Assembly: GCA_035561355.1 (NCBI GenBank) | Contig: DATMXS010000471.1 | Coordinates: forward strand, 1-25,717 | Source of the DNA: DATMXS01 sp035561355 | GTDB taxonomy: Bacteria; Acidobacteriota; Terriglobia; Bryobacterales; Bryobacteraceae | Length of the DNA: 25,717 nucleotides | Direction of reading: 5' to 3' | In this document: positions 6,994 through 15,327 of the stretch, piece by piece | How positions within the stretch are numbered: position 1 is the stretch's first letter | How the letters are laid out: every line of letters begins with the position of its first letter | The notes under the pieces: generated by a model | Database searches by the model: none | What the model saw: the letters and a program-made list of their open reading frames with translations, nothing else | Told to the model about the DNA's origin: nothing | Translations under genes and position numbers: made by a program

Positions 6994-8469
6994 GTGGCTG
7001 CCGGGACGCGTTTCCTGGAGGAGCGGCGGGTCCGTTCCAGCACGTACCTCTACTTCTTTGCGGCATTCATGGCCGTGGTGTGCCTGACGCACGCGCGTTT
7101 CGTGGACCTGCCGTATTACTGGGACGAGATGGGGCAGTTCGTTCCTGCGGCGCTCGATATTCTGGAGCGCGGCGCCTGGGTGCCGGAGCGCACGGTTCCC
7201 AATGTGCATCCGCCCGGGTTGATGGCCTATCTGGCGGCGGTATGGTCGGTATTCGGCCACTCGATTCCGGTGACCCGCCTGGCGATGCTGCTGCTCGCGT
7301 CGGCTGCGGTGCTGGTCATTTTTCTGCTCGCGATCGAGTTGACCAAGGGCGTGCGGGGCGCGCCGGCGTTTGCGGCCGTGGTGCTGATCCTGGCGTCGCC
7401 GCTCTTTTACACGCAGGCGATGCTGGCGCAACTGGATATGCCGGCGATGCTGCTGGCATGTTGGGCGCTGCTCCTGTTCCTGCAATCGAAGTGGCGCGCC
7501 GCGGCGGTTGTATCGGTAGCATTGACGCTGGTGAAGGAAACGGGAGTTGTCGTGCCGGCGGTGCTCGGCTTGTGGCTGTGGTTCGAGGGCAGGAAGAAGG
7601 AAGCGCTCTGGTTTGCGCTGCCCCTTGCCGCGCTCGGCGGCTGGCTGGTGTTCCTCTGGGCGGCGACCGGAAACCTGTTCGGGAACCGCGAGTTCACGGA
7701 TTACAACCTGTTCTTCCCGCTGCACCCGGTGCGGTTGGGCGCGGCGGTCGCGCGGCGGGTCTTTTACCTGGGCTTCGAGCACCTGCACTGGCTGGGCTGG
7801 CTATTCGTATTCATCGCGTGGCGCAAGGGCACGTTCCGCACGCGCGCGTGGAGAATTGCAGCTGTTCTGGGGGTGGCGCAGGTGGCGGTCGTGACGCTGT
7901 TCGGGGGAGCGGTACTGGAACGATACCTACTACCGGTGCTGCCTTTGATGTACATCGCGTTCGCGGTCGCAATGCCGAGGGTTCCGCAAGTCCTGCTCGC
8001 TGCGGCGCTGGCGGTATCGCTGTTTTGGAGCCCGCCGTATCCAACCCCGCTCGAGAACAACCTGGCCATGGTGGACTTCATCCGGCTTCAGCAGACGGCA
8101 ACGAAGTACGTCGAGAAGCAATACCCGAACGAAGCGATCACGACGGCGTGGCCGATGACCGCGGAACTGTGGCTGCCTGAACTGGGATACGTGAAGCGCA
8201 GGATGACGATTCAGCGCCTGCCCGAGTTCAAGCCAGCCGACATCGCGAGGCTGAAACCGGATTCTGTGAGCGTGTTCGTGCTGTACTCCCGCGATTGGGA
8301 CCGGCCTTTGGATTTCCGAAAGATGCGGCTGATGCGGGGGATCATGCGCCGTATGTACCGGTGGGAACCGCAGGTAACCGGCGAGGATGTGGAGCGTCGG
8401 TTCGGTGTCTCACGCGTTGCGTTTTGGGAACGCGGGGGGCAATGGGCGGCGGTGTACGCGAAGCCGTAG
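6994..8469 (+). CDS. GT-C-type membrane glycosyltransferase (ArnT/PMT-like)
   Basis: A 491-residue polytopic inner-membrane protein, probably moving a sugar from a polyprenyl-phosphate donor on the outer face. The first membrane helix (about 17-35) is followed by LPYYWDEMGQF, where the acidic DE pair in the first loop matches the catalytic position of GT39/GT83-type enzymes. VHPPGLMAYLAA, which follows, is a further family feature. About eight to ten hydrophobic helices follow up to residue 350, and the last 120 residues form a soluble domain. The GTG at 6994 lies one base after the DUF3467 stop; an alternative in-frame start at 6931 would overlap that gene by 62 bases and adds an Arg-rich leader that looks unnatural. 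Acceptor is unknown. Confidence 0.8.
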   Translation: MAAGTRFLEERRVRSSTYLYFFAAFMAVVCLTHARFVDLPYYWDEMGQFVPAALDILERGAWVPERTVPNVHPPGLMAYLAAVWSVFGHSIPVTRLAMLLLASAAVLVIFLLAIELTKGVRGAPAFAAVVLILASPLFYTQAMLAQLDMPAMLLACWALLLFLQSKWRAAAVVSVALTLVKETGVVVPAVLGLWLWFEGRKKEALWFALPLAALGGWLVFLWAATGNLFGNREFTDYNLFFPLHPVRLGAAVARRVFYLGFEHLHWLGWLFVFIAWRKGTFRTRAWRIAAVLGVAQVAVVTLFGGAVLERYLLPVLPLMYIAFAVAMPRVPQVLLAAALAVSLFWSPPYPTPLENNLAMVDFIRLQQTATKYVEKQYPNEAITTAWPMTAELWLPELGYVKRRMTIQRLPEFKPADIARLKPDSVSVFVLYSRDWDRPLDFRKMRLMRGIMRRMYRWEPQVTGEDVERRFGVSRVAFWERGGQWAAVYAKP

Positions 8470-8482
8470 GCGTTTAGCGCCT
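8468..8482. terminator. Small hairpin between convergent genes
   Basis: AGGCG (8468-8472) and CGCCT (8478-8482) pair around a five-base loop. The hairpin spans the stop codons of the glycosyltransferase and the mscS-type gene, which face each other four bases apart. The stem is only five pairs with no T-run, so termination is doubtful. Confidence 0.2.
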
Positions 8483-9520
8483 TGCAGCCGTTGCGAGGGC
8501 GGCATCCGGGATACATGGCAGGGCAATCCCTTCGGCGCGAAACCGGCGGAGCAGGCGCATTCTGATGGCCGACTGCACGCTCCACTGGTCCTGCTTTTTC
8601 GCGACGTTCACGAAAAGCTTGTACTCGATGTGGGTCGGGAGGACGCCGGGGTTGCACTGACAGGCCGGTGCGGGATCCGCGAGCACGCCTGCCACTTGCA
8701 GTGCTTCTTCGACGGCGATACGGCAGACCTCGTCTGGATCGGCCTCGTGGGCAGTCATGATGACAATCTCGGCTGAGCAGCGCGGCTCGGGCAGGTTGTA
8801 GTTCACCAGAATGCCGGACGTGATCTTCGTATTCGGAACCACGACGATGTCGTTGGAGCCGAGGCGAACGCGCGTAGTGCGCCAACCGATGTCGCTGACC
8901 ACACCTTCCTGTCCGCTATCGAGCTTGATGAAATCGCCGACGAAGATGGGGCGTTCGAGCAGGATGTGTACGCCCGCGAAGAAGTTCGCGAGAGTGTCTT
9001 GCAAAGCCAGTGCGACAGCCAAACCGCCAACGCCCAACGCGGTAAGCAGTGGAGTGATCTGGGCAGGCGTGAGATCGAAGTGCACGGCCAGGGCTATCAG
9101 GCCCAGCGTGGCGACGACGATGCGGATGAGCGTGCGGGAAAGTCCCGCGACGGCAATGGGCACTGACTGGCGCGCGCCGTAGTTCGTAATGCTCCGCTCG
9201 ACAATCGCCGATAGAACGAGTGTCATGCTGACAATCACGGACGCGCCGATCACCGCCGACGCCCACCAGATCTGGCGGACGGTGAGATCGGCGACCTGGA
9301 GCGACACGCGAAGCGCGAAGACGAGGCACCAGAACACGGAGGCCGTGCCGATCGTATCGGCCATGACGGCGGGGAACGAGTGAGCGCTGGATGCTTTGCG
9401 CCGGAGTGCCCGCAGCGCCAGGTGGCGCACGACGAATGCCCCTGCCAAGGCGGCGCCGAAGGTGACGGCCGGCCAGGCGTGATCGATCGTAGAGTTACGG
9501 AGACGGGCCCAGTCCTGCAT
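8474..9520 (-). CDS. MscS-family mechanosensitive ion channel
   Basis: A 348-residue inner-membrane channel that would open under membrane tension to release solutes. About three or four N-terminal hydrophobic helices (around 15-35, 52-75, 85-108, 118-145) precede the pore helix, a Gly/Ala-rich run containing LLTALGVGGLAVALALQDTL. Then come FFAGVHILLERPIFVGDFIK and GVVSDIGWRTTRVR plus VVPNTK, the hallmark beta-domain of MscS. The C-terminal alpha/beta domain lacks extra cytoplasmic modules. The gene converges with the glycosyltransferase and diverges from the ABC operon. A perfect TATAAT lies 11 bases before the ATG, and there is no Shine-Dalgarno. Confidence 0.93.
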   Translation of the reverse strand: MQDWARLRNSTIDHAWPAVTFGAALAGAFVVRHLALRALRRKASSAHSFPAVMADTIGTASVFWCLVFALRVSLQVADLTVRQIWWASAVIGASVIVSMTLVLSAIVERSITNYGARQSVPIAVAGLSRTLIRIVVATLGLIALAVHFDLTPAQITPLLTALGVGGLAVALALQDTLANFFAGVHILLERPIFVGDFIKLDSGQEGVVSDIGWRTTRVRLGSNDIVVVPNTKITSGILVNYNLPEPRCSAEIVIMTAHEADPDEVCRIAVEEALQVAGVLADPAPACQCNPGVLPTHIEYKLFVNVAKKQDQWSVQSAIRMRLLRRFRAEGIALPCIPDAALATAARR

Positions 9521-9531
9521 AGGAACTCACA

Positions 9532-9537
9532 ATTATA
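9532..9537 (-). promoter_or_regulatory. -10 box (TATAAT) for the mscS-type gene
   Basis: Read on the minus strand this is a perfect TATAAT, ending 11 bases before the ATG at 9518-9520. Transcription would begin about five bases before the start codon, so the message would be nearly leaderless. No clear -35 is seen. Confidence 0.5.
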
Positions 9538-9646
9538 GCGGCGGAGGGCGATGAAATGCCCCTCATGTGTGGCAGCGCGCATCAGACGTAGGGGTAGCGG
9601 CGCGCACAGAAGCGGCTGGCGTGCTGGCATCATAGAACTTGCACCC

Positions 9647-10321
9647 ATGATTCAGCTCACTCGTGTGTCGAAGGTGTTTGCCGGCAAGCGAAAGGTGATT
9701 GCTCTGGACGGGGTGGACTTGGACGTAGCGCGTGGGGAGATGGTGTCGATCGTGGGGCCTTCGGGGTCGGGCAAATCGACGCTGTTGAATCTTGTCGGCG
9801 GGTTGGACAGCGCGAGTTCGGGCGAGATCCGGATCGATGGCGAGGTCCTCGCCGGGCTTTCAGACGATGCCCTCACGCGCGTGCGCCGGGACAAGATCGG
9901 GTTCATCTTTCAATTCTTCAACCTGCTGCCCACACTGACGTGCCTGGAGAACGTGGCGCTGCCGCTCCATTTACGGGGATGGGCGCGGGGGAAGGCGCAC
10001 GAGCGCGCGCGGGAGTTGCTCGACCTCGTGCAACTGGGAAAGCGGATTGAGCACACGCCGGACGAGCTCTCGGGCGGGGAACGCCAGCGAGTCGCGATCG
10101 CGCGGGCGCTCTCGATCTATCCGCCGATCCTGCTCGCCGATGAGCCGACCGGCAACCTCGATACGCACACCGGGGCGGACATTTTGCGCCTGGTGCACGA
10201 CGTCCATGACCGGCTCGGAGCGACGGTGCTGATCGTGACGCACGATATGAGCGTCGCGCGGAGCTGCCCGCGCATGCTAACCCTGTGCGACGGCAAGATC
10301 GTGGGGGATGACCGCCGGTGA
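9647..10321 (+). CDS. ABC transporter ATP-binding protein, LolD/MacB-type
   Basis: A 224-residue ATPase that powers the permease encoded immediately downstream. Walker A is GPSGSGKST (37-45), the Q-loop is in IGFIFQFFNLLPTL, the signature is LSGGERQRVAIARAL, Walker B is ILLADEPTGNLD and the H-loop is in VTHD. The FNLLP..T..ENV segment and TGNLDT are typical of the LolD/MacB/FtsE branch, which works on mechanotransmission transporters rather than channel-like importers. The ATG at 9647 matches the family N-terminus; the frame stays open upstream but has no family sequence there. No Shine-Dalgarno is visible. The stop overlaps the permease start (GTGA). Confidence 0.95.
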   Translation: MIQLTRVSKVFAGKRKVIALDGVDLDVARGEMVSIVGPSGSGKSTLLNLVGGLDSASSGEIRIDGEVLAGLSDDALTRVRRDKIGFIFQFFNLLPTLTCLENVALPLHLRGWARGKAHERARELLDLVQLGKRIEHTPDELSGGERQRVAIARALSIYPPILLADEPTGNLDTHTGADILRLVHDVHDRLGATVLIVTHDMSVARSCPRMLTLCDGKIVGDDRR

Positions 10322-12867
10322 TCCTGCTTCGCCTTTTGAGCTGGCCGTACCTGCGCAAGCACGCGCTGCGTTGGACGCTGACCGTCGCGGGTATCGTGCT
10401 CGGGGTGGCTGTGTTCGTGGCGATGCACTCTGCCAACCAGAGCGTATTCGCAGCCTTCGACCGCACGGTTGACCGGATCGCCGGCAAGACGCAGTTGCAG
10501 GTGTGGGCGGGCGATTTCGGGTTCCCGGAAGAAGTGCTCGAGAAGGTGCAGTCGGTCCGCGAAGTGGATGTCGCGGTGCCGGTGATTGAGGCATCGGGCG
10601 AGACGGGACTCAAGGGGCAGGGGAACCTGCTGATTCTCGGGACCGACATGACCGGCGACCAGAGCCTGCGCGACTACGACCTCGAGGACGGCGACGCGGC
10701 GGTAATCGACGATCCGCTCGTGTTCCTGGCGCAGCCGGATTCGATCATGCTCTCGCGGGAGTTCGCCGACCGGAACGGCATCAAGGCGGGCGACCGCCTG
10801 CCCATGAAGACGATGGCGGGTGACAAGCTGTTCACCGTGCGAGGCATCATGAAGGCCGGCGGCATGGCGAAGGCGTTCGGGGGCAACCTCGCCATCATGG
10901 ATATTTACGCCGTCCAAAAGGTGTTCGGGCGCGGCCAGAGGTTTGACCGGATCGACGTCGGCGTGAAAGAGGGTGTGCCGATCGAGCAGGCTCAGCAGGC
11001 GATCCGGAAGGCGGTGGGGCCGGGCTTCGAGGTGGAGCCTCCGCAGGCGCGCTGCGAGCATTTCGAGTCGATGCTGCGGCAGTACCAGGTGATGGTGAAC
11101 GTCACCAGCCTGTTCGCGCTGATCATCGGCATGTTCATTATTTACAATGCCTTTTCGATCGCAGTGACGCAGCGCAGGAGCGAGGTGGGCATCCTGCGGG
11201 CGCTCGGCGCAACGCGGCGGCAGATCCGCGCGCTTTTCCTGGGCGAGAGCGCAGTGGCCGGGCTTGCGGGATCCTTGCTGGGCGTGGCGGCGGGCGTCCT
11301 GATGGCCCGCGGGATCGCGAAATATATCGGCGCGCTAACGGCGAGTATATACGGCGTGGCGCAGCAAGTGGACGATGTGGACATCGAGCCGTGGGTGCTC
11401 GCCTCCGCGATCGTGCTGGGCGTCGCGACCAGCATGGTGGCGGCGTTCATTCCGGCCAGGAACGCGGCGAGGGTGGATCCCGTGCAGGCGCTTCAGAAGG
11501 GCAAGTACCAGGTGCTGTCCGAGGGCGAGAACCGGGTGCGCACCGGGGCTGCGATGGTTACGGCTGCAGGCGCCGCGGCCCTGCTGGCGTTCGGACACTC
11601 GCGCATCGGGTTCTATGCCGGTTACGCGCTGGCCCTGTTGACCGCGCTGCTGCTGGCGCCAACACTGGCGCTGTTGGTGGCTCGCGCGCTCCGGCAGCCG
11701 CTCAAGTGGCTGAGACCGGTGGAGGGGGCGCTCGCAGCGGACAGCTTGCTGCAGGCGCCGCGGAGGACGTCGGCCACAGTTTCCGCCCTGATGCTCTCGC
11801 TCGCAATGGTGATTGGTTTCGGCGGGATGTCGCGGTCATTCTTCGTTTCTGTGACGGACTGGATGGATTCGGTCCTCAACCCGGATTTCTTCCTGACCGG
11901 ATCGGAAAGCATTGCACAACGCGCTTTCTCGTTTCCAGGCAGCATGGGAGCGGAGGTGGAGAGTGTCCCCGGGGTGGACCAAGCTCAGATGGTGCGCAGC
12001 GCACGCGTCCTGTACAAGGGCACGCCGGTGATGGTGGTGGCCGTTGAGGCGGACAAGCTGGGCCGGAAGGTGAAGCGAAAGCCGCTCGCGGGCGATCCGA
12101 ATGAGATGTACCGATTGACGGCGGCGGGCGCGGGAGCGCTGGTGTCCGACAGTTTCGCCAATCTCCGCAGCGTAAGACTCGGCGACCCCGTGGAGCTGCC
12201 CACGCCCCGCGGGATCCTGCGGCTCCCGGTGGTCGGCATTACACGCGACTACTCGGACCAGCAGGGCACCGTGCTGTTGGATCGCGGTGTCTACAAGCGA
12301 TGGTGGGATGACGACACGGCCAACATCATCCGTGTGTATGTGAAACCCGGCGCCAACAAAGCGGAAGTGCGCCAGGCGATCCTGGACCGGTTTTCCAAGG
12401 GCCGCCGCCTGTTCATCCTCTCGAACGCAGAGGTGAAAACCGAGATTCTGCGCCTCACCGACCAGTGGTTCGGCATGACCTACAACCAGGTCGCCGTGGC
12501 GGTGCTCGTCGCGGTGCTCGGCATCGTCAACACGCTGATGGTGTCCATCACCGACCGGCGGCGGGAATTGGGGGTGCTTCAGGCCGTTGGCGCGATGCGG
12601 AACCAGATTCGGCATACGGTGTGGTTGGAGGCTCTGGCGATTGGAGTTGTCGGGCTCGTGCTCGGTTTTGCGCTGGGCGCCGTCAACCTGCACTACACGT
12701 TGGGCATCGTGCAGGACGTGGGTGGAATGAGAACGGACTATATCTTCCCGATGAATGTGGCGTTGACGATGATCCCGGTGATCCTGGGCGCGGCATTCAT
12801 TGCGGCGCTGTGGCCTGCGGAGACTACGGTACGGGGCTCTCTGATGGAAGCGCTGGAGTATGAATAG
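10318..12867 (+). CDS. Double-FtsX ABC permease
   Basis: An 849-residue inner-membrane permease with two FtsX-type repeats. The N-terminal helix (about 18-40) is followed by a MacB-PCD-like periplasmic domain (about 45-250). FtsX repeat 1 runs about 259-395 with EVGILRALGATRRQI, and further helices lie around 405-450. A second periplasmic domain (about 505-715) is followed by FtsX repeat 2 (about 720-849) with ELGVLQAVGAMRNQI. Such fused two-copy permeases can dimerise in place of a LolC/LolE-like pair. The GTG start overlaps the ATPase stop and the C-terminus overlaps the next gene by eight bases, so the proteins are very likely made together. No membrane-fusion partner or TolC-type protein is encoded nearby, unlike MacAB. 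Cargo is unknown. Confidence 0.92.
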   Translation: MILLRLLSWPYLRKHALRWTLTVAGIVLGVAVFVAMHSANQSVFAAFDRTVDRIAGKTQLQVWAGDFGFPEEVLEKVQSVREVDVAVPVIEASGETGLKGQGNLLILGTDMTGDQSLRDYDLEDGDAAVIDDPLVFLAQPDSIMLSREFADRNGIKAGDRLPMKTMAGDKLFTVRGIMKAGGMAKAFGGNLAIMDIYAVQKVFGRGQRFDRIDVGVKEGVPIEQAQQAIRKAVGPGFEVEPPQARCEHFESMLRQYQVMVNVTSLFALIIGMFIIYNAFSIAVTQRRSEVGILRALGATRRQIRALFLGESAVAGLAGSLLGVAAGVLMARGIAKYIGALTASIYGVAQQVDDVDIEPWVLASAIVLGVATSMVAAFIPARNAARVDPVQALQKGKYQVLSEGENRVRTGAAMVTAAGAAALLAFGHSRIGFYAGYALALLTALLLAPTLALLVARALRQPLKWLRPVEGALAADSLLQAPRRTSATVSALMLSLAMVIGFGGMSRSFFVSVTDWMDSVLNPDFFLTGSESIAQRAFSFPGSMGAEVESVPGVDQAQMVRSARVLYKGTPVMVVAVEADKLGRKVKRKPLAGDPNEMYRLTAAGAGALVSDSFANLRSVRLGDPVELPTPRGILRLPVVGITRDYSDQQGTVLLDRGVYKRWWDDDTANIIRVYVKPGANKAEVRQAILDRFSKGRRLFILSNAEVKTEILRLTDQWFGMTYNQVAVAVLVAVLGIVNTLMVSITDRRRELGVLQAVGAMRNQIRHTVWLEALAIGVVGLVLGFALGAVNLHYTLGIVQDVGGMRTDYIFPMNVALTMIPVILGAAFIAALWPAETTVRGSLMEALEYE

Positions 12868-13612
12868 AGCACTGATATTACTAGGCGCATGCGCCTGGCT
12901 CTTGTGCGCGCAAGACGCCCGGCAGATCGTCGAGGAGACGCAGAAACGCGCACATGCCTCGTCGGAGCGGTATGAGGGCACCCTTAGGGTGATCGGGCGC
13001 GGCGGGAAGATCAGCGAGAAGCGCTGGCGATACGAGCGCATCGGGTCGCACGGGAACAGCAAAGCGACGATACGGTTCACTGCGCCGGCGGAAGTTAAGG
13101 GCGTGGCGCTGCTGATTGTGAACCACCCGGAGCGATCCTCGGATCAATGGATGTGGACGCCGGCGCTCGAGCGCGACCGGCGCATCGCCATGCAGGATCG
13201 CCGCCGCCGTTTCTTCGGAACTGATTTCAGCTTCGAGGATCTGGAAGAGCGCGACGTCAATCAGTACTCTTACAAAATGCTCGGGGAAGAAAGCGTCGCC
13301 GGGCAGCCGTGCTGGAAGATCGAAGCCGTCCCGAAGGAAACAAAAATCTCGCAGTACGACCGCTCGGTTTTGTGGATCCGCAAGGATCACTACGTCTGGT
13401 GGCAGATAGAAAACTTTACGGACGGCCAGTTGATCCGTCGCGCGAAGTACAGCGACTTGGAGAATGTCCAGGGTATCTGGAGCGCGCGTACGGTGGAGAT
13501 GGCGGACCTGAAGGCGAACAGCCGGACCGTCATGCGTCTGGAGAAGCTGGAGTACAACGTCCCCGTAAAGGACGAGCAGTTCACGCTGCAGGCCCTGCGG
13601 CGGGAGAGTTGA
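12860..13612 (+). CDS. LolA-fold periplasmic lipoprotein-sorting-like protein
   Basis: A 250-residue exported protein. The N-terminal hydrophobic helix ends LLCAQDARQ, consistent with signal peptidase I cleavage after CA; the Leu before Cys is not a good lipobox. The mature part has the repeated strands of the LolA-like family (pfam17131 type, 'outer membrane lipoprotein-sorting protein'), with features such as QWMWTPALERDRRIA, FFGTDFSFEDLEERD and a C-terminal VPVKDEQFTLQAL. LolA-fold proteins bind acyl chains in a half-barrel, so this one may ferry a lipid or lipoprotein across the periplasm. It overlaps the permease by eight bases and its stop overlaps the next start (TGATG). Confidence 0.88.
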   Translation: MNRALILLGACAWLLCAQDARQIVEETQKRAHASSERYEGTLRVIGRGGKISEKRWRYERIGSHGNSKATIRFTAPAEVKGVALLIVNHPERSSDQWMWTPALERDRRIAMQDRRRRFFGTDFSFEDLEERDVNQYSYKMLGEESVAGQPCWKIEAVPKETKISQYDRSVLWIRKDHYVWWQIENFTDGQLIRRAKYSDLENVQGIWSARTVEMADLKANSRTVMRLEKLEYNVPVKDEQFTLQALRRES

Positions 13613-14841
13613 TGCGCGGTTGGGCGCTCTTCCTGGCGCTCGGGGCGCCCTTACTCGCGCAGGACTTTACGCAGCGCGGTTTTTTTGAGGCGCGATTCAC
13701 GTCTTTTCCGCACAGCGCGCCGAACGACAGCGGCCATGCGGTGGGCGAAGGGCTGTTTCGGTATGAGGCCTCGTACCGGCTTTCCCCGGGCTGGAAGCTG
13801 AACGGTGGGATGGATGCCCGGAGCGATACGCACCGACAGGTGGACCGTACCGCGCACCTTTCCTGGTGGGATCGCGAGCGTGCGCGGCCTGCATTCGCGG
13901 TGCGCGGGGCGAGTGCCATGTGGCACCGCGGGACGGTGACCGTAGGACTGGGGAAGCAATTTATACGCTGGGGCAAGGCCGACATCCTGAACCCGACGGA
14001 CCGCTTTGCGCCGCGCGATTTCCTCGCGGTGGTGGACAACGACTTTCTGGCGGTTCCCGCCGCCCGGTTAACGGTAGAGCGCGGCAGCGACACCGTAGAC
14101 CTTGTGATGCAGGCGCGCTTCACGCCAAGCCGGACCCCGCTCCTCGATCAGCGCTGGGTGGTGCTGCCCGAAGGCCTGCCGCCCGGCATGCGCATCATTG
14201 ACGGCGGAGCGCGGTATCCCGGCGGGCCGCAATCAGGCATGCGTTGGAATCACCTCGGTGCGGGCTACGAGTTCTCTGCGTCATTCTATGACGGGCACAA
14301 TCACCTGCCGGTGCTCGATGCCGACACGGTGCTGACACCCGCCGGTCCGCAGGTAGTCGTCGCACGCAACTTCGCCCAGATGCGAATGTACGGCGGAGAC
14401 GCTGCGATTCCTCTGCGGCCGTTCACGTTGAAGGGAGAAGCTGCGTACTTCACGTCGTCGAACCCGCTGGTGAACGACTACGGGTTGTACGTGGTGCAAG
14501 CGGAGCGTGACGTTGGGGAATGGACTCTGGTCGGCGGCTACGCGGGACAGTGGTCATCGAGAACGCCGCGCGGGCTGGACTTTGCACCGGACCGCGGCCT
14601 GACGAAAGCGTTTCTCGGCCGGGCCTCCTACACGATCGACACCAACCGAAGCCTGGCATTCGAGGCGGCGGTGCGGCAGAGCGGCGACGGCGTGTGGCTG
14701 AAGAGCGAGTACTCGCAGGCGTTCGGCCAACATTGGCGCGCTACGGCGGGCTTCACGCTGATCCGGGGCGATCGCGAGGACTTCCTGGGCCAGTACCGGC
14801 GGAACTCGCACGCCATCCTGGCCCTGCGCTATAGCTTCTAA
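13612..14841 (+). CDS. Outer-membrane beta-barrel protein, DUF1302-like
   Basis: A 409-residue outer-membrane protein. A signal peptide (MRGWALFLALGAPLLA, cleaved before QDF) is followed by alternating amphipathic strands. The protein ends in RYSF, the aromatic C-terminus used by the BAM complex. KQFIRWGKADILNPTDRF resembles the conserved WG....NP.D segment of DUF1302-type barrels. The ATG at 13612 overlaps the preceding stop. The frame is open further upstream but that part lies inside the LolA-like gene. Partners suggest it receives cargo handed over by the LolA-like protein, or anchors that protein. Porin activity is possible but unproven. Confidence 0.8.
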   Translation: MRGWALFLALGAPLLAQDFTQRGFFEARFTSFPHSAPNDSGHAVGEGLFRYEASYRLSPGWKLNGGMDARSDTHRQVDRTAHLSWWDRERARPAFAVRGASAMWHRGTVTVGLGKQFIRWGKADILNPTDRFAPRDFLAVVDNDFLAVPAARLTVERGSDTVDLVMQARFTPSRTPLLDQRWVVLPEGLPPGMRIIDGGARYPGGPQSGMRWNHLGAGYEFSASFYDGHNHLPVLDADTVLTPAGPQVVVARNFAQMRMYGGDAAIPLRPFTLKGEAAYFTSSNPLVNDYGLYVVQAERDVGEWTLVGGYAGQWSSRTPRGLDFAPDRGLTKAFLGRASYTIDTNRSLAFEAAVRQSGDGVWLKSEYSQAFGQHWRATAGFTLIRGDREDFLGQYRRNSHAILALRYSF

Positions 14842-14862
14842 GGCATCCGCCACACGACGCCC

Positions 14863-15228
14863 CTAGAGCGTCTTAAGGTAGGCGATGAGGTCGGTTTTCT
14901 CGCTCGATTTCAGCATGTCTTTATAAGGTGGCATGCCGTTGCCGCCCTGGTCGATGACGGACGATATTGCTTCCTCAGAGGGTTTCTTGCCATTCGCGAG
15001 CTTGGGTCTGGAAAACACGCCTTTGAGTCCCGGACCCATGATGCGGTCCGTGCCTGTAGAGTGGCACGTGTTGCAGTTCTGGGCCGCGAAGACCGCCTTG
15101 CCTTTGGCGGGATCGCCGGCTTTCGCGGAGGTCTTGGCGATGTTCTTCCCCTTCGATGCGGCCGGTTTCTGATCGGCGGCGCAGGCTAAGCCCGCGACTG
15201 TGGCGAGAACGGCAAAGAGTTTCAGCAT
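14863..15228 (-). CDS. Small periplasmic c-type cytochrome
   Basis: A 121-residue monoheme cytochrome c. The signal peptide ends near ACA-ADQ, and a Lys/Ala-rich linker (20-45) leads into a class I cytochrome domain. The heme motif is CNTCH (52-56). MGPGLKGVF follows, and GMPPYKDM supplies the likely axial methionine (99). Start at 15228: a GAGGGA ribosome site sits five bases upstream of the ATG. It probably shuttles electrons in the periplasm, perhaps to or from the multiheme protein encoded 2 kb away, but no link is visible in the sequence. It converges with the barrel gene, leaving a 21-base gap. Confidence 0.92.
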   Translation of the reverse strand: MLKLFAVLATVAGLACAADQKPAASKGKNIAKTSAKAGDPAKGKAVFAAQNCNTCHSTGTDRIMGPGLKGVFSRPKLANGKKPSEEAISSVIDQGGNGMPPYKDMLKSSEKTDLIAYLKTL

Positions 15229-15308
15229 ATGTCCCTCGGATGTAGATTCATTCTATCAGCCGAGGACGCTTAGAAGAGCGCGGAGAATCGGTTCACAGGG
15301 TAATCCGG

Positions 15309-15314
15309 TATCAT
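15309..15314 (+). promoter_or_regulatory. Possible -10 box for thrC
   Basis: TATCAT lies 13 bases before the thrC ATG, which has no Shine-Dalgarno. Transcription from here would leave a leader of about seven bases. No clear -35 is seen. Confidence 0.35.
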
Positions 15315-15327
15315 AAAGCACCGCGCG

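Noticed and set aside
11836..13080. Minus-strand open frame of 414 codons opposite the permease and LolA-like genes.
   Set aside because: It crosses two real, overlapping genes in the opposite sense and gives an Arg/His-rich product with no recognisable domain.
13309..13611. Upstream extension of the barrel frame.
   Set aside because: It overlaps the LolA-like gene, and the ATG at 13612 opens a clean signal peptide.
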